Part shown: positions 1 to 12,740 of the stretch, in pieces
How positions within the stretch are numbered: position 1 is the first letter of the stretch
Layout of the letters: every line of letters starts with the position of its first letter
NCBI GenBank assembly: GCA_963277665.1
Contig: OY728121.1
Coordinates: forward strand, 1,649,864,062-1,649,928,061
Length of the DNA stretch: 64,000 nt
Direction of reading: 5' to 3'
From: Viscum album
Lineage: Eukaryota; Streptophyta; Magnoliopsida; Santalales; Viscaceae
Program-made: the position numbers and the translations under genes
The notes under the pieces: model-generated
What the model was told of the DNA's origin: nothing
Seen by the model: only the letters and a program-made list of their open reading frames with translations
Database searches by the model: none

Positions 1-655
1 AGTAACTCACTATAGTAAGCATAATAAAATATCTCAACATATAAACTATTAATCTCTATGCATTTTCACTTAAAAATATCTTGTTCCACTAAACTATTAG
101 TATATAAAAATACAAAGAAACCACTCCCCAAATATAAAATAGCTCATTTTTAGAAATTCCCACAAATGAAAAAACCTAAATCCATTACTTTCACAAGAAT
201 TATTTTCTCATTTTAATTAAAATATCACATGTCATCAGGATATAGGCATCGATGTGATATCTCATCCTTATTATCCCAGACCATTTAATTTAGTATGACC
301 AGTTTGAGATCTCACATAGTATTCTTGTTTTTATTGTATTAAAAACTATCAAGTGATATGATGGGTATGAGATCAAATTATAATACATATATACCATTGT
401 TGTTATTTTTCCCTAGTCTCTACAACCAAAATACCTACCCCTAAACTTAGCTCGTATCCACTTAAGTATAATTTTCCAATGCTAGGACCATATGAACAAA
501 AAATATAAGATTTTTTTCATAATTATACATCTTATCAAAATATTTTTTTATGAAAAATAAATTATTAAACATAACCATGAATAAAATACTATTTAAAATA
601 GGTGAAATTATCAACGGAATAACACATTAAATTTTCAATATTTTAGAAATGGTTT
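1..655. other. AT-rich flank, no feature seen
   Basis: This stretch upstream of chromovirus A is AT-rich and has no sustained reading frame on either strand. I recognise no retrotransposon domain, RNA gene or clear repeat in it. Confidence 0.6.
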
Positions 656-2706
656 TTTAAGAACTTGGTTCTTCTATTGAGGTACATATTTTTCTTTTCT
701 TTTTTACTTTGAGTTATTTTTGAGAATACAAGAGAAATTTGGGAAAAGTAATGGAATCATGGGATAGACACCATGTATTCATAAGCACACACCATGCAGT
801 ATGTCGGTGTGTGAATAGAATACATGGTGTGTGGACATGATAGTGAGAAAAATGTGGAAAACTAACTAAACGTCATGTACTTCATAGTACACATCATGTA
901 GTCATGTAGGCAGGCCCTAGAAAGTAAGGCAGTGAAATTTATCTGCCAAATGATCAGTCAAATGATATACACGACATGTATATTGACATATATGCCATGT
1001 ACTTTGTGTTTTTTGATTAAAATTGGAAGTATCCTCTTTTTTCAGTCATTTGGATAGAAGGCTCGCCGGGAGAACTCAAGAGGAGCTCTGGATCTTCATC
1101 CCTTTCAAATTTGACCTTGTGAACTCAGAATCAATCAACATTAGTCTCATTTGGACCCAATTTGTAGGCTCTCAATTACACTTGAGTTGTTCTTAGTGAT
1201 TTTTATTCTCAACTAAGCTCTTTAAGGTTGAGTAAATAACCTTATTTCATATATCTACACCATTCTAGAATGAATTGAATGTATATGATGGATGAGGAGA
1301 GTCATACTATGATGAGGTAGGTGGTATCATGCTTATTTCATAATGTCATGTTGTTTATATGTGTCGTTGTGCCACACACCCATGATTGTGGTGTCCCTTT
1401 GTTGAGATGTTTACACATATTGATGCCAAAGGTTGTTTAGGTGATTAATTATATGATTTTATTCATGTTGAGAAGGCGTGTTTTCTTGTTTATAGTAAGG
1501 GCCACCCCATGGGTGTGTTTCCCTTAGATAATAGTTGATAGGCCTTTTGGATTAGGATAATCCTGGTTATGCCTCTGTTTTCCATGTTATGGGTTTATTG
1601 AAATGAATTGATTAATTAAAATCATACCATTGTGGATTGTTTCCATGTTATCTATGTAATAATGTAATAATTTCATGTGTTTCCATTTGATGAATTACTT
1701 ATATTTCAGGCTTGGCTCTATTAGATTATTCTTCCTTTGGTAAGGGACTTTTCATGCCTGTGGGAAATGTTTCATGTGCCTGTGGGTTATGTTTTTCTAT
1801 TCCAATGGACAGGGATTTATTATGTATATGAACAGCCTAAGGGAAGGTTTTTGAAATGAGGTTTTACCGTTGTAATGACTTATGAAGTGTCTTCCAAGCT
1901 AAAGCACATGCTTGGATTTGATTGTCATTTTACATGACAGATTTCTTGTTGAGGTATCTATTGTGTTCTCTTGAATATGGGACTGAATGGCCATGGTCGT
2001 ATCCCAAGAACCTATAATTCTATGTAATTGTGTATCTTAATGAACATGAATTTTTTGAATGGAACATGATTTGTAGGATTTTTTACAATTGAGTTATTCA
2101 TAGTTTAATGCTTTGATTATTATACACTACAGTAACATATACTCACTAACAGATTGGTACAAACCTTTGGTGGTTGCCTACTGGAATTTATTTCTCACAC
2201 AATATGTGGGTCATGTTTTTGGGCCAAAACATACTATATTGCAAAAGGTGTCGATATGGGCAGGGCTCCTTATTCAGGAACTTGATTTCTCCATAGGAGG
2301 AGGAGATCATGGGTCGAAGCCACGACTTTCGATGCCGTTGTGTTTCATTTTTTTTATGGTACCTTAGTGTCATATTGTACTTGATAGTAGTGAATCATAT
2401 TTTTCTTCTTTCTTAAAACATTTGACATGCTTTATCATTATGATATTATATGCATTCTGGTTATCTATAACTTTTATTCTATTGTAGTTTTCTTCAGTTT
2501 CATGTTTTCTACTGCTTCCACTGTTATAATTATTTTTTATTCTACCGTGTTACACTCTACCAATGAAGGAATAGTTTCCCCACTAACACACCCTAGGGCC
2601 ACACTACTTGTTGGATGCCTTTGACATTTAGGGAAATGCCCTTGAGGCCATGTGGAGAACTGCGTACAGGGCACCGTTTTGTAGATTTTGGATCCTGGAT
2701 GTTACA
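656..2706 (+). repeat. 5' LTR of chromovirus A
   Basis: This aligns along its length with 8428-10486. The start is worn (aligned to TGTAAGAACC) and the end is GTTACA at 2701-2706, directly followed by the primer site. The first 350 bases hold several ACAC..GTGT boxes (about 768-834, 871-906 and 968-1001, the last two boxes 21 bp apart). A block near the 3' end (about 2537-2660) is shared with the LTRs of chromoviruses B and C and is probably U5. By eye the two LTRs are roughly three-quarters identical, which implies great age. Confidence 0.85.
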
Positions 2707-2709
2707 AAG

Positions 2710-2722
2710 TGGTATCAGAAGA
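2710..2722 (+). promoter_or_regulatory. Primer binding site, initiator-Met tRNA type
   Basis: TGGTATCAGAAG starts three bases after the LTR end. It matches the usual plant primer site TGGTATCAGAGC, complementary to the 3' end of initiator methionine tRNA, with one swap near its end. It would prime minus-strand DNA synthesis. Confidence 0.85.
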
Positions 2723-3840
2723 GTTTATTTTATTTTTTTCTTTACTATATTGAGATGATATAAAGGATATTAAATTCAGAAATTATCTATCCCTGGGTGT
2801 AGCTACCTCATGTAATGGAAAAATCCAAATTGGCTCGAACTTTTTCTTTTGGATTTTGTGCTATAACAGTTGATTCGATTTCACCGTTGTGTGACACACT
2901 TTTTTGTGGTTATTATTGATGTTATTGCGGTTATACTTTCTTAAAACCTAATGAGAAGAGGGTATGTCATCTCATGCATCAAAATATGAACTTGTTAGAA
3001 ATCCCATGCCATGCATACTTTCTATGTCATTTGGGGGTCATTGCTGATTCATGTTGTTTGGATTGTACCTTGATAGATATGAATTCTGTTGTGATAGTTG
3101 TATTGGTATATGTTATGGATTTGAATAAATGGATGCCAAATTTTGGATCCTAAGGTGTATGGGCCCACATTAACTAGAATTTGGAATATCTTGATTCAGC
3201 CTTTTATATAGATTTATTCTATGTTATGTTATGTATGGGTGACAAACATTGATTTGTGGGGAGTATGTGCCCTCAAAGATCAGAATTTGGCATATCATTG
3301 CATATTTTGGCCAGAATAGGGGTTCTAGGGATGTTTCTGAGTCCGACTATCTAAAAATCCATATCGATGAACACACGCCATGTACTCTTCTGATTTGAGG
3401 AAGAAAGAATCTTGTTAAATACATGCCATATTATTTGTGTGCATACTGTGTACTTTGTGTACACACTATGTAGTATATGAGCTGGTAATGGGCCATTTGA
3501 GATAAAACAAGGGCTGTTAAGTTTTGATCAGAACACGCCGTGTAGCCAACCATGGCAGAACCTATTTAGACCTGGCCATGCAGGAGTACATGGCTAGGAG
3601 GACAGACCTGTGTAAAATCCGTGTGTGCATGGAACACGCTGTGTACCAGGGGTTGATACATGACTAGGCCAGTGGTAGAAAAAAACCATGTGATAGCAAA
3701 AGGGTTATTTTTGTGTAGTCCATTTTTCCCAAAATTTGGGGGTCTATTCCTGTTTTGTTTTGGAACTCTTGAACAGAAAACCATGATCATGAGCATGAAC
3801 TAAGTCAGGTTCTTGACCTTGTATAGTCATTCCATCATGA
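2723..3840 (+). other. Untranslated leader of chromovirus A with ACAC/GTGT boxes
   Basis: There is no coding signal. Near-palindromic boxes of the type found in chromovirus C occur at about 3372, 3420, 3440, 3460, 3532 and 3633; the pair 3440/3460 is offset by 20 bp, as in chromovirus C. The longer array seen in C is not regular here, so this is either a decayed or a shorter version. Confidence 0.5.
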
Positions 3841-4840
3841 CGACCATGAGCTGTACATCTAGAGAGAAACTATAATAACTCTCTTGAAATGGCATGACAT
3901 TGGCTACCAATGGATCCTCTAGTTGAGTCAGTTGTGCGCTAGGTGTTAAACTGGATGCAGGTGAAAATGAACAGTTCCATGATGGTTTTGTGAGGTTCAT
4001 GCAGACCTTTTAGTGAGCATCACAGACTACCAAATCTATGGCAGAGATTACACGTATCTTCTAATAGTATCAACTTCATACCTTTTTATAGGATGATAGA
4101 ACATAGGCTACAAATTCATGTCTATAATTAGTGATGACTATCTTCGAGCATCTGGAGACTCTTCTCGAGAGGAGGGTCAAGATTGTGATATATATGATGT
4201 GTTATTTTTCCAATACATAGAGGGATGTTATCACTCATGTAGGGTGTCATTGGGATATAACCTAGGAAGACTTTTAGGAGGCCTTCTATGATTATTACTT
4301 TCCCAAGACGCTCAAGGTCGAAGGATCTTGGGATTTCATACACCTGGGGTAGGGAAAACTATCAGTTATGAACTATTCTTTCTGGTTTACTATGATTCAG
4401 AGATTCTAACCTATCCTGATGGGTGATGACATATCTAATGCTTTTAGATTTGAGGATGGCCTCAGTTTCAATATATTTTCACAAGTGAATTTTTTAGTTT
4501 TCATTCTTTTTATGATATTGTGAATCAAGCACTGATCAACAAGCACAATCGGCGAGAAGCTAGTGGTTCTAGCCAGGGCAGTTCGACATCGGTTTCTGGA
4601 ATTGTCTCAAATGAAAAGAGGATGTGTCATATGGAGTTCACTCGCGACGATAGTAGCTACCAGAACGTTTCCTATGGTATCTAGGTGACATGCTACTAGT
4701 GTAGAAATGTTGGGATCATGAGACCTCAATTCCCAATGGACCCAGTTGAGTGCTGAGCTTGTGACAAGATATGCTATCTACAGCTCTACTATAGGGCATT
4801 TCCACTTGTGATTTGTTAGTGAGGTTCTATATATAATCCA
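3840..4840 (+). pseudogene. gag: gag remnant of chromovirus A
   Basis: Gag would form the virus-like particle. With stops and frame changes the stretch reads ITHVGCHWD, then EDFxEAFYDYYFPKTL, then FRFEDGL, matching the gag order of chromoviruses B and C. Near 4690-4800 two nucleocapsid knuckles are visible in worn form: CYxC with a later partner, then ECxACDKI. The exact start is not visible. Position between leader and protease supports the call. It is non-functional. Confidence 0.6.
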
Positions 4841-5023
4841 CATGTAGGAGCAAGGCTAGTAGCTTCTCAGCAGTCTAGAATCTGGAATATGTTGGGGCAT
4901 TCAGGCCAAGGTGGTGGTTATATATATGGTAGTTAGACCCTAGGAGCTCAAAGATACCAGGGCAGGTCATATCAAGATAGTGAAGAAGTATCTTAGGTCC
5001 ACAGTTTGGGTTAGACTAATTTA

Positions 5024-5400
5024 GTGGAACTGACCAAGCAGGTTGAAGATCTCAGACCTTCTACTGTTAGAGGTACAATCCTGGTCACCTATGATTTATC
5101 TTCTGAACTTTTTGATACCGGTACAACACATAGATTTTTATCTGTGGCTTTTTTGGAAAGCCTTGTGATCTATGTTTATACATCTTATGATGTTATGATG
5201 CTAGACACTCTGTTAGGGTTTAGAATGAAAAGTGTGCATCAGTGCAAGGAGTGCCCCCTTGAGATTGGTGGGTGTAACATTCTAAGGAACCTATATGTTA
5301 TAGAGATGACATACTTCAATGTCATTCAGAGAATGGAATAGTTGGTTCATTTTCTAGCTATTGTTGTTTTTTTATCACTGTATGGTGAGTTTCACATCTC
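5024..5400 (+). pseudogene. pr: Aspartic protease remnant of chromovirus A
   Basis: An open stretch of 105 codons (5024-5341) contains LFDTGTTHRFLS, the retropepsin active-site loop (DTG, with D and G kept), preceded by the hydrophobic strand GTILVTYDLSS. Further on, LEIGGCNILRNLYVIEMTYFNVI matches in order the equivalent region of chromoviruses B and C. The enzyme would cut Gag-Pol. The fragment has no independent start or end and is part of a broken gag-pol. Confidence 0.7.
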
Positions 5401-5499
5401 CATAGGGTGGATAGATTCTACATAAGAGTGAATGTGATGTATAGTTAAGCAGATCATGACCCGAGCATCGTGGGTGGGTCGAGTTGACATCCTAGATTT

Positions 5500-6420
5500 C
5501 ATGCATACATATGGATGACCAGGGAACATGTTTGGAAGATTTCAGTCCAGTGTTTGATCATTTTAGGGAATTTTTTGGACGACTTATCAGGATTACCTCT
5601 AGTCAAAGAGGTGGAGTTCAATACCGAGCTAGTACTAGCACATGCACCTATATACAATCCTCCTTACAAGATGGCTATGAAGTAGGTACAAGAGATCAGG
5701 GAGGTAGTTATAGGATTTGGAAGTTTAGGGTTTTATTCGACATAATACTTCTTCTTGGGGTTCACTAGTCCATTTCCCAAAAAAGTTGGATGGTACCCTT
5801 AAACTAGGAATGGACTATTGGAATCAAAACAAGTTGATGGTTAAAAAATGATATCCTTTTCCAAAGATAGATGAAATGTGTGATAAAATTCAAGGATCAT
5901 GGGTGTTATAGATTATTGAATAGAGGTTAGGATATCACCAGATATGTGTTTGAATTGCAGACATAAAATGTATTTCATTTCATGGTAGGTATGATCTATA
6001 TGAGTACCTGGTTATGCATTTGGTCTCAAAAACGATCCAATAGTTTTTAGGGCACTAATGAACCAAGTTTTCCATCCATACCAAGAATCATTTGTGGTTG
6101 TATTCATGGAAGATATCTTTGTGTATTCTAACATTCAACATAACCATGAAAATCATCTTGAGATTATTCTGAATACATCAAGAGAGCATCAGTTATTTTC
6201 TATGCTCACAAAATTCCACTTCTGGGTGGATCAGATTCACTTCATGGGTCACATATTCTTAGAGACTGGGGTATCAGCATGCCCAAAGAAGGTGAGAGTA
6301 GTTTATACCTCAGAGAAGCACGTGAATGTTTTTGAGGTATATATGTTCTTGGGGATAGCTGGTTACTACATGAAATTTATACATGGCTTCTCTTTCTTAC
6401 CAGCGTTGATGACATGCTTG
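5500..6420 (+). pseudogene. rt: Reverse transcriptase remnant of chromovirus A
   Basis: The linker to RT reads DLSGLPLVKEVEFNTEL at about 5580-5625 in one frame; the fingers region follows with shifts. From 6058 a 213-codon open stretch runs through the palm and thumb: MNQVFHPYQESFVVVFMEDI, where VFMEDI is the catalytic box normally ending in two aspartates (here E-D, so the first is changed). After it come FMGHIF and YYMKFIHGFS, the usual chromovirus thumb motifs. The stretch continues into RNase H. Stops upstream and the altered catalytic pair show it is dead. Confidence 0.82.
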
Positions 6421-6439
6421 ACTAAGAAAGGTGTGAAGT

Positions 6440-6900
6440 TTCAATGGTCTGATACTTGTGATGCAGTATTTCAAGAGTTGAAGGGTTGTTTGACTTCATC
6501 GCCAATACTAATATATCCAGTTCCAGGAATGATTTGCACTGTATACTCTAATGCATCATGCATTGGGCAGGGAGGAGTGCTTATTCAGGGAGATCATGTT
6601 TGTTACAGTTGTTCTTGCTTTAATCTATTGAATATATTATTTATTAGGAGAGAATTTTGTGTTGTACATAGACCAAAAATGTCTCAAATATATATATAAA
6701 TATCATTATTTGAATATGAGACAACAATGGTGGGTTTAATACCTTCAGTATTTCTATTTTGAGTTTTCTTATAAGCCTATCAAAGGCAATGTAGTGGCAA
6801 ATGCACTGAGTAAGAGGGATCAGACACATCAAGTGTTGGAGGCCAGTGGTGAGTGGTAACTTTTGGATTTGATATTTAGGATGCATTTACTAATGAATGA
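6440..6900 (+). pseudogene. rh: RNase H remnant of chromovirus A
   Basis: AVFQELKGCLTSSPIL is the tether before RNase H, followed by CTVYSNASCIGQGGVLIQG, where the first catalytic aspartate (normally YCDAS or YSDAS) is now asparagine. The distal part near 6780-6840 still reads VVANALSKRD in another frame, matching the conserved end of the domain (VADALSRR). The domain would have degraded the RNA strand of the hybrid. Confidence 0.75.
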
Positions 6901-7079
6901 CAATCAGGGATAGACTTATCATTCATATTTGGATGTTACATCTTCCATACTAGACAGAGTGAGGATGAGGAATCTATCATATTCCGAAGGCCTAGTTCTA
7001 TGAGAGAGTGTGGAAGGTGAGGACACCCCTCTTAGATGGATGATAGGTGATGATGATGTTCTGGGTATCCATATACATG

Positions 7080-8170
7080 TGTTGGTTCCATGGGATATAC
7101 GCGAGTAATTGATGCAGAGTTTCATACTTTATCTTGGGAAGTGCAACCCGAAGTCACCAAGATGTACGGTGACTTTTGTCATCAATATTGGTGGCTGGGT
7201 ATGAAGCGGGATGTATCTAGTTTTTTTGAGATGTTCTATCTGTTAGTAGGTGATGGCGGAACAAAAAAGTCCAGCTGAGCTTATAAAAGAGTTACCTATT
7301 CAAAAGTGGAAATGGGATGATTCCATGATTGAGTTTGTGATTGGGATACTGAGGTCACCTAGAGGCAACGATGCTCTTTTGGGTCGTAGTTGATAGGCTA
7401 ACGAAGGTATCTCACATATTCCCGATCTAACATACCTTAAATGTATATGAGATGGAAAATATGTAAATCCAAGAGGTGGTATGGCTTCATGGGTTCCCTC
7501 ATTCTATCATTTTAGATAGGGATTCTAGCACTACGTCTTGTTTCTAGCATAGTTTTCAGAGGGTGCTTGGTATACAGGTGCTTCTGGGCACAACATACCA
7601 ACCTCAAACTGATGGCCATTATCAGTGTACGATACAGGTGCTAGAGAAATGTTGTGTTACTGTGTCCAAGAATTTGGGGGATTTGGGAGAATCACATTCC
7701 CCATGTCGAGTTCACCAACAATAACTAGTTTCAAGAGACTGTACCCATGGAACCTTACAAGGATTTATATTGTAGAATCAGGTCGTTCTCCCCTGTTATG
7801 GTCAGAGGTAGGTGAGAACCTATTTCTGGGACCACATCTCATTAAGGAGACTTCTGAGCCAGTTGACATGATTCAGAGATGTATGGATACTATGAAGTAT
7901 CTTCCCAAATTTTATGCTGATTTCCACATGTGACCTTTGTAGTTAGGGGTTGGGGATCAGGTTTTCCTACGTGTCACACTGAGGTTGGGACACAAGAGAG
8001 TCAAGACATAGGGTATGCTTTCACCAAGATATGTCAGACTATTTGAGATTCTGGAGAGAGTTGGGTAGGTTTCTTATCGGTAATAGTTTCCTTAGAGGTA
8101 CCATTCCATGCTTGACGTCTTCCATGTACCTCAACTACACCGCTATCACATAGACCTCTCTCACGTTTTT
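7080..8170 (+). pseudogene. int: Integrase remnant of chromovirus A
   Basis: The N-terminal part is clear at 7090-7278: FHTLSWEVQPEVTKMYGDFCHQYWWLGMKRDVSS, written here in pieces, matching the H-H half of the HHCC zinc domain; the CC half is lost (FEMFYLL). The catalytic core is scrambled by frame changes, though FWAQHTNLKLMAII stands where TAYHPQTDGQ is expected. From 7625 to 7933 the region before the C-terminal domain is partly open. The end, near 8100-8150, carries the VFHV-like joint before the chromodomain. Confidence 0.7.
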
Positions 8171-8199
8171 TAGACTGAGGAGGTTGAGTGTCATGTTGA

Positions 8200-8345
8200 T
8201 GCATCATTTGAGGAGCATCTGATTCATGTAGTTGATATGATCATGAAGGTTCTCTATGTCTAGATAGTTCTGCTCGTATGGGTGCTATGGAAGCATGGAT
8301 GAGAATATGATGAGAGTTGGTAGAGGGAGGACATCATACATACCC
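8200..8345 (+). pseudogene. chd: Chromodomain remnant of chromovirus A
   Basis: Reading from about 8215 gives FEEHLIHVVDMIMKVLYV, stop, IVLLVWVLWKHG, stop, EYDESW, stop, RED. This follows the Tekay/Del chromodomain pattern (PVxILDxxxKVLRxKxIxLVKVLWxxHxxEEATWExED) position by position. In living chromoviruses this domain binds methylated histone H3 and steers integration into heterochromatin. Three stops show it is inactive. Confidence 0.75.
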
Positions 8346-8418
8346 ATTGTCTAGATTTATTCTTAGATATTCCTTCACGACCTTTGGAAGGGAAATTAGG
8401 AGGCGAATTGCTTTATGT

Positions 8419-8427
8419 GGGGAAGAT
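8419..8427 (+). promoter_or_regulatory. Polypurine tract of chromovirus A
   Basis: GGGGAAG lies directly before the aligned start of the 3' LTR, at the position where plus-strand DNA synthesis is primed. Confidence 0.7.
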
Positions 8428-10486
8428 AGTAAGAACCCTATTCTTCCTTTGAGGTATTGTTTCTTCTTTTCTTTTTTACGTTGAGTTATTTTTGAGAAAA
8501 TATGGGAAATTTGGGGAAAATATTTGAATCATCAGTAACACACCCTATAATCCTAAGAAAACATTGTGTAGTATATCCAGGTATAAATGGAATACATAGC
8601 CTGTGGACACGTCGAGGAGAAAAGGGGGGAAAACTATATACTGTGTACTTAATAGTAAATTCCATGTAGTCATGTCGGCCGGCCTGGAAAGTAAGTCAGT
8701 GAAATTAAGCCACAAAATGAATATTTAAATGAAATACACGTAATGTATATGGACTTACATGCCATGTACATTGTGTTTTTTCTTAATATAGGAAGTTTCC
8801 TTATTCTTCTGTCATTTGGATAGAAGGATCACTAAGAGATATCAAGTGAAGAACCAGAACATCAAACCCTTCCCAGTTGATCATCTAAACTCTGAATCAA
8901 TCATCATAATTCTCATTTGAGCCTAATCGTTTTTCTCTCAATTACTCTTGAGACATTCTTGGTTATTTATATTCTTGACTATGTTATTCATGAATGAGTG
9001 AATATCCTTGTTTGATATATCTACACCTTTATAGAATGAATTAAGAGTAGAGACTAGACAAGGGGATTCATATTGTGATGAGGTTGGTGGTATCGTCCTT
9101 ATTTCTTAAGGTCAAGTTGTTTATATGTGTTGTTTTGTCACACACCCATGTTTGGGGTGTCACTCTGTTAAGACTTGAACCCCTGTAGATTCCTAAGGAT
9201 GTATAGGTGAATAATTATATGAATTGAATCATGTTGACGATTCTTGATTTCTTGTTTAGATTAAGGGCCACCCCACGGGTGCTTTTTCCTTGGATAACTA
9301 ATGTTGGGCCTTTTGGCTTAGGATAACCATGGTTATGCCTATATTTTATTTGTTATGGGTTGCTTGAAATGGATTGGTTAATTAAATTCTTACTAATGTG
9401 AACTATTTCCTTGTTAACCATGTAATAGTGTAATGACTACATGTGCTTCTTTATGTTGAATTGATTATATGTTGTGATTGGACCTGTTGGATTATTCTTC
9501 CCACAGAAAGGGATTTTTCATGCCTTTTGGCTATGTTTTGGGTGCCTGTGGGCTACATTTTTCTATGCCAATGGGAAATTTCAAATGGGAAAGTATTTTT
9601 TATGTCTTTGGACTACCATAGGGACAGGTTTTGAATTGTGGTTTGACTATTTTAATGACTGATGACATGTATCCCCGGATAATTCACAGGCTTGGATTCC
9701 ATTTTCATTTTAAAAGATAGATTGTCTATGGAGGTATCTGCTATGTTTTATTGAATAATGTATTGACTAGCAGTGGAAATACCCCAATAAATTTTAATTT
9801 GATGTAAATGAATTTTTTAATGAACATGAATGATATAAATAGAACCAGACATTTAGGATTGTTTAATTTTGAGTAATTCCTAGTATAATGTTTTCATTAT
9901 TATACACTAATACAACATATACTTACTTACAGATTGGCAGGGCCTTTTGTGGTTTCCTATTGGTATTTATTTCTCGCACATATTTTGGGTCATGATTTTG
10001 GGTCAAAATAGACTATATTCCGATAGGTGTTGATAGTGTAAAGCCTCTTGATATATGAATTTGATTGCTTCTTAGGAGCAGGAGAACATGGGACCAAGAC
10101 AAGGCTTGCGATGATACTATGTTTCATTTTATATTATTGTACCTTAGTATTGTATTTTACTTGAGAGCAGTGTATCTTGTTTTCATGGAATTCTTATAAC
10201 ATTTGACAAGATGAATCATTCAGATATTATATGCCTTCTAGTTATCTTTACCTATCATTCTTACACTGTTTACTTCAGTTACTTGCTGTTTACTACTTCC
10301 TATATTGTTATTATTATTTATTCCACTGTGTTACAATCTTCCAATGAGGTAATGATTTCCAAATAACACATCTGAGGCCCTCATAGATAGTCATTAGCCT
10401 CTAGCATTTAGGGAAATGTTCTTGAGGCCATGTGGCCAACCAGTCACGTGGATCCTTTTAACGTCTTCTAGTTCCGTGACGTTACA
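8428..10486 (+). repeat. 3' LTR of chromovirus A
   Basis: This is the partner of 656-2706. It starts near AGTAAGAACC and ends in GTTACA (10481-10486). The U5-like block is at about 10317-10441. Length is 2059 bp against 2051 bp for the 5' copy, so there have been few large indels despite many substitutions. Confidence 0.85.
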
Positions 10487-11799
10487 TTTATTTATCATAA
10501 ATCCATAATGAAACATATCTGGAACAAAGGAAATATAACCTTGATATTTTCCTTCTATATTCACACAAATATTAAGAAATTATGTAATAAAATAAAAAAA
10601 ATTATAATTCTAAGTTTTTTATGTTTCAAAAAATAAGACATACTCAAAAAAATAATTCGTGACTTCGGTGAACATCTAGGTGATCTGTATCATTATCCAG
10701 AAATATGAAAATAATAATTTCATGATCACAATGGATAACCAATGTAAGATTTTTTTGAAAAAATAAATTGTTAGTACCCCTATAATTTTTAATTTATTCT
10801 TATAAGATGGTTTATGACCAGAACCCAAGACCATTAGAATTTCACTATAATTAATGGCCAGAATGAGATATACCTTCTTAAACCAGCCTCTAATATATCT
10901 GGAACTTGTCACTTGAACTGACGGATGTTAAAATATTTTGGGATGTATTAAACCAAATATATATTCATGAAACACAATTAGGTGTTTTAAATACATCACT
11001 TCTGTCCAAATATAACAAAAAATATATACCATGTCATTAATGATCATTTTTATTTTAAGAATCATTTTTAAAATAAATAATATAAAAATAAAAATCCTTT
11101 ATCCTATATTTTTTGTACTTTCAAATTGATGGATCCAATTAAAAATAATCCATTGGTTATTGAATCCAAATATAATCCACTAGTTATATAATATCCAAAT
11201 TGATTTTATGTATAATTTTTTCATAAGATGCATTAGGATCCCATGGTTAAGGAAAAAATAAGTAGAGGATATGTTAAAAAATTATATAATGAAGTCTAGT
11301 GTATTTTAAATGAATCTTTTAAATTAATTTTATATTTTCAATCCTTAATGAAGGATCCTTTTAAAGTTTTAATGTTTTTACGATGCATGACCATCTTTCA
11401 GATGTTCACATTATATTCATATAAGTCATGGTGCCTTCATTTTAAATTATTATTGAACTATTTAATTATTATAATTCAATAAATACATCAGTATATGATT
11501 TTTCAGCAAATGATAATTACAATTTGGTAGAATTAGATCAATCTTGTGACATCCTATATCATAATGATATTACCTCCAATGATATCACATTATGTGGGAT
11601 GAATTATAACACAAATCATTGAATGTGATATGTGATTTTTTTATAAATGATTAATTCTATCACATGTACTAAAAAATTACAGAAATTATTAATATTTCAT
11701 TAGAAATTGTGAAATCATATCAAAAATCATGTGGAAAAAATATTAAAATCATTATAATTTTATGCAAACTAATTTTTTAGGTCCACTAGGTTAGATAAT
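10487..11799. other. AT-rich DNA, nothing recognised
   Basis: This region between chromovirus A and the G-tract repeat is AT-rich. A 78-codon minus-strand open stretch at 10676-10912 has no recognisable motif and is probably chance. No RNA gene or clear repeat is seen. Confidence 0.55.
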
Positions 11800-12740
11800 C
11801 TAAGAGGGGGGGGGGGGTGAATCAAGGTCTAACAGATTAAAACAATTGCCCCTATTGATCTTGTTTTTCTGTTAAAAAAAGCTCTCTTCTCTCTCTTTCC
11901 TATAGAAAAGTTTAAACAAAATCTAAATTGTGCATAGGAAACATCATTTTTTACTTGGTTCACCTTCACTGTGCTATGTCCAGAGAGCATTCACTAGTGA
12001 TATGCCGATGTAAAAAACCACTAAAAGTGCACTAGTGTTTACAATGTTAGATATAGCCTTACTGTCCCTTCTAGTTTACAACCAATCATGAAGTGAAAGC
12101 TCACTTTTCTCTCAACTGAAGTGCACTCACTGCGTTTTTTGGAGATCCACTCATAGTTTATTGAACTATAGGTCTCTTCATTATCTATAATAAAATATGA
12201 ATCCTTAACTGTAGATTGATGCTTTGTTGATGTTCAATTTTCATCCATAGATGAATCTGTCTTTGCACTGGGTGTATAGGGAAACCCAAATTTTTAAGCG
12301 CAACCTTTACTGGGCCATCCACGTAACTCCCTTCTTTTGCATGAAATCTGCTTTTCGCACAAAACCTCTTTTACGCACAACCAATTATTTTATGCACAGT
12401 AGCCTTCTATTACAAAAACCTTTTCATTAGGCAAAAAAACCTATTTACGTGCAACCCAAACTTTACATGCAACCTTCTTTTTACTCGTAGCCATATTTTA
12501 TGCAAAAACACCAGACAATTTGCATGGCCTGTGATTTACGCACAATGTTCTTGTTATGAACAACCTTCTTTTATGGGAAAACACCTAACATTATGTAAAA
12601 ACATGAAGTTTTAATGAAACTCCCTTGTGTATTCCAATTTCATGTGCCAGAGCTCAAATACTCTCTAAGTCTTGTGCTTTTTGGAATGAGAGGCATCACA
12701 TCATATTTATAGGAAAACACGACCCCTGCATGAAAAACCT
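11800..12740. repeat. Unclassified repeat relic starting at a G tract
   Basis: A run of ten or more G residues at about 11807-11818, followed by TGAATCAAGG, opens a stretch that is less AT-rich than its surroundings. Text such as GAGAGCATTCACTAGTG and the near-repeat CACTAAAAGTGCACTAGTG suggests a worn high-copy repeat. From memory, a G run followed by TGAAT is common in plant interspersed repeats, but I cannot name a family. There is no coding signal. Confidence 0.35.
12290..12620. repeat. Degenerate short-period array (TTTTACGCACAACC-like)
   Basis: The motif TTTTACGCACAACC and variants (TTTTCGCACAAAACC, TTTATGCACAGTAGCC, TTTACGTGCAACC, TTTACATGCAACC and others) recur about every 16-25 bases over some 300 bases. 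Units are not identical, so this is an old simple array inside the relic above. Confidence 0.5.

Larger units (their letters stand above)
656..10486 (+). mobile_element. Chromovirus A: full-length but dead Ty3/gypsy LTR retrotransposon (Tekay/Del-like)
   Basis: Two direct repeats of about 2.05 kb (656-2706 and 8428-10486) enclose an internal region that reads, in order, primer site, leader, gag, aspartic protease, reverse transcriptase, RNase H, integrase and chromodomain. That order (integrase after RT) defines Ty3/gypsy, and the chromodomain places it among chromoviruses. The initiator-Met primer site and long LTRs fit the Tekay/Del group. Both LTRs end in GTTACA; the left ends align on a TGTAAGAACC-like start that is worn in both copies. 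I could not find a convincing 5-bp target duplication (ggttt left, tttat right). All domains are interrupted by stops and frameshifts, so it is a relic. Confidence 0.88.
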
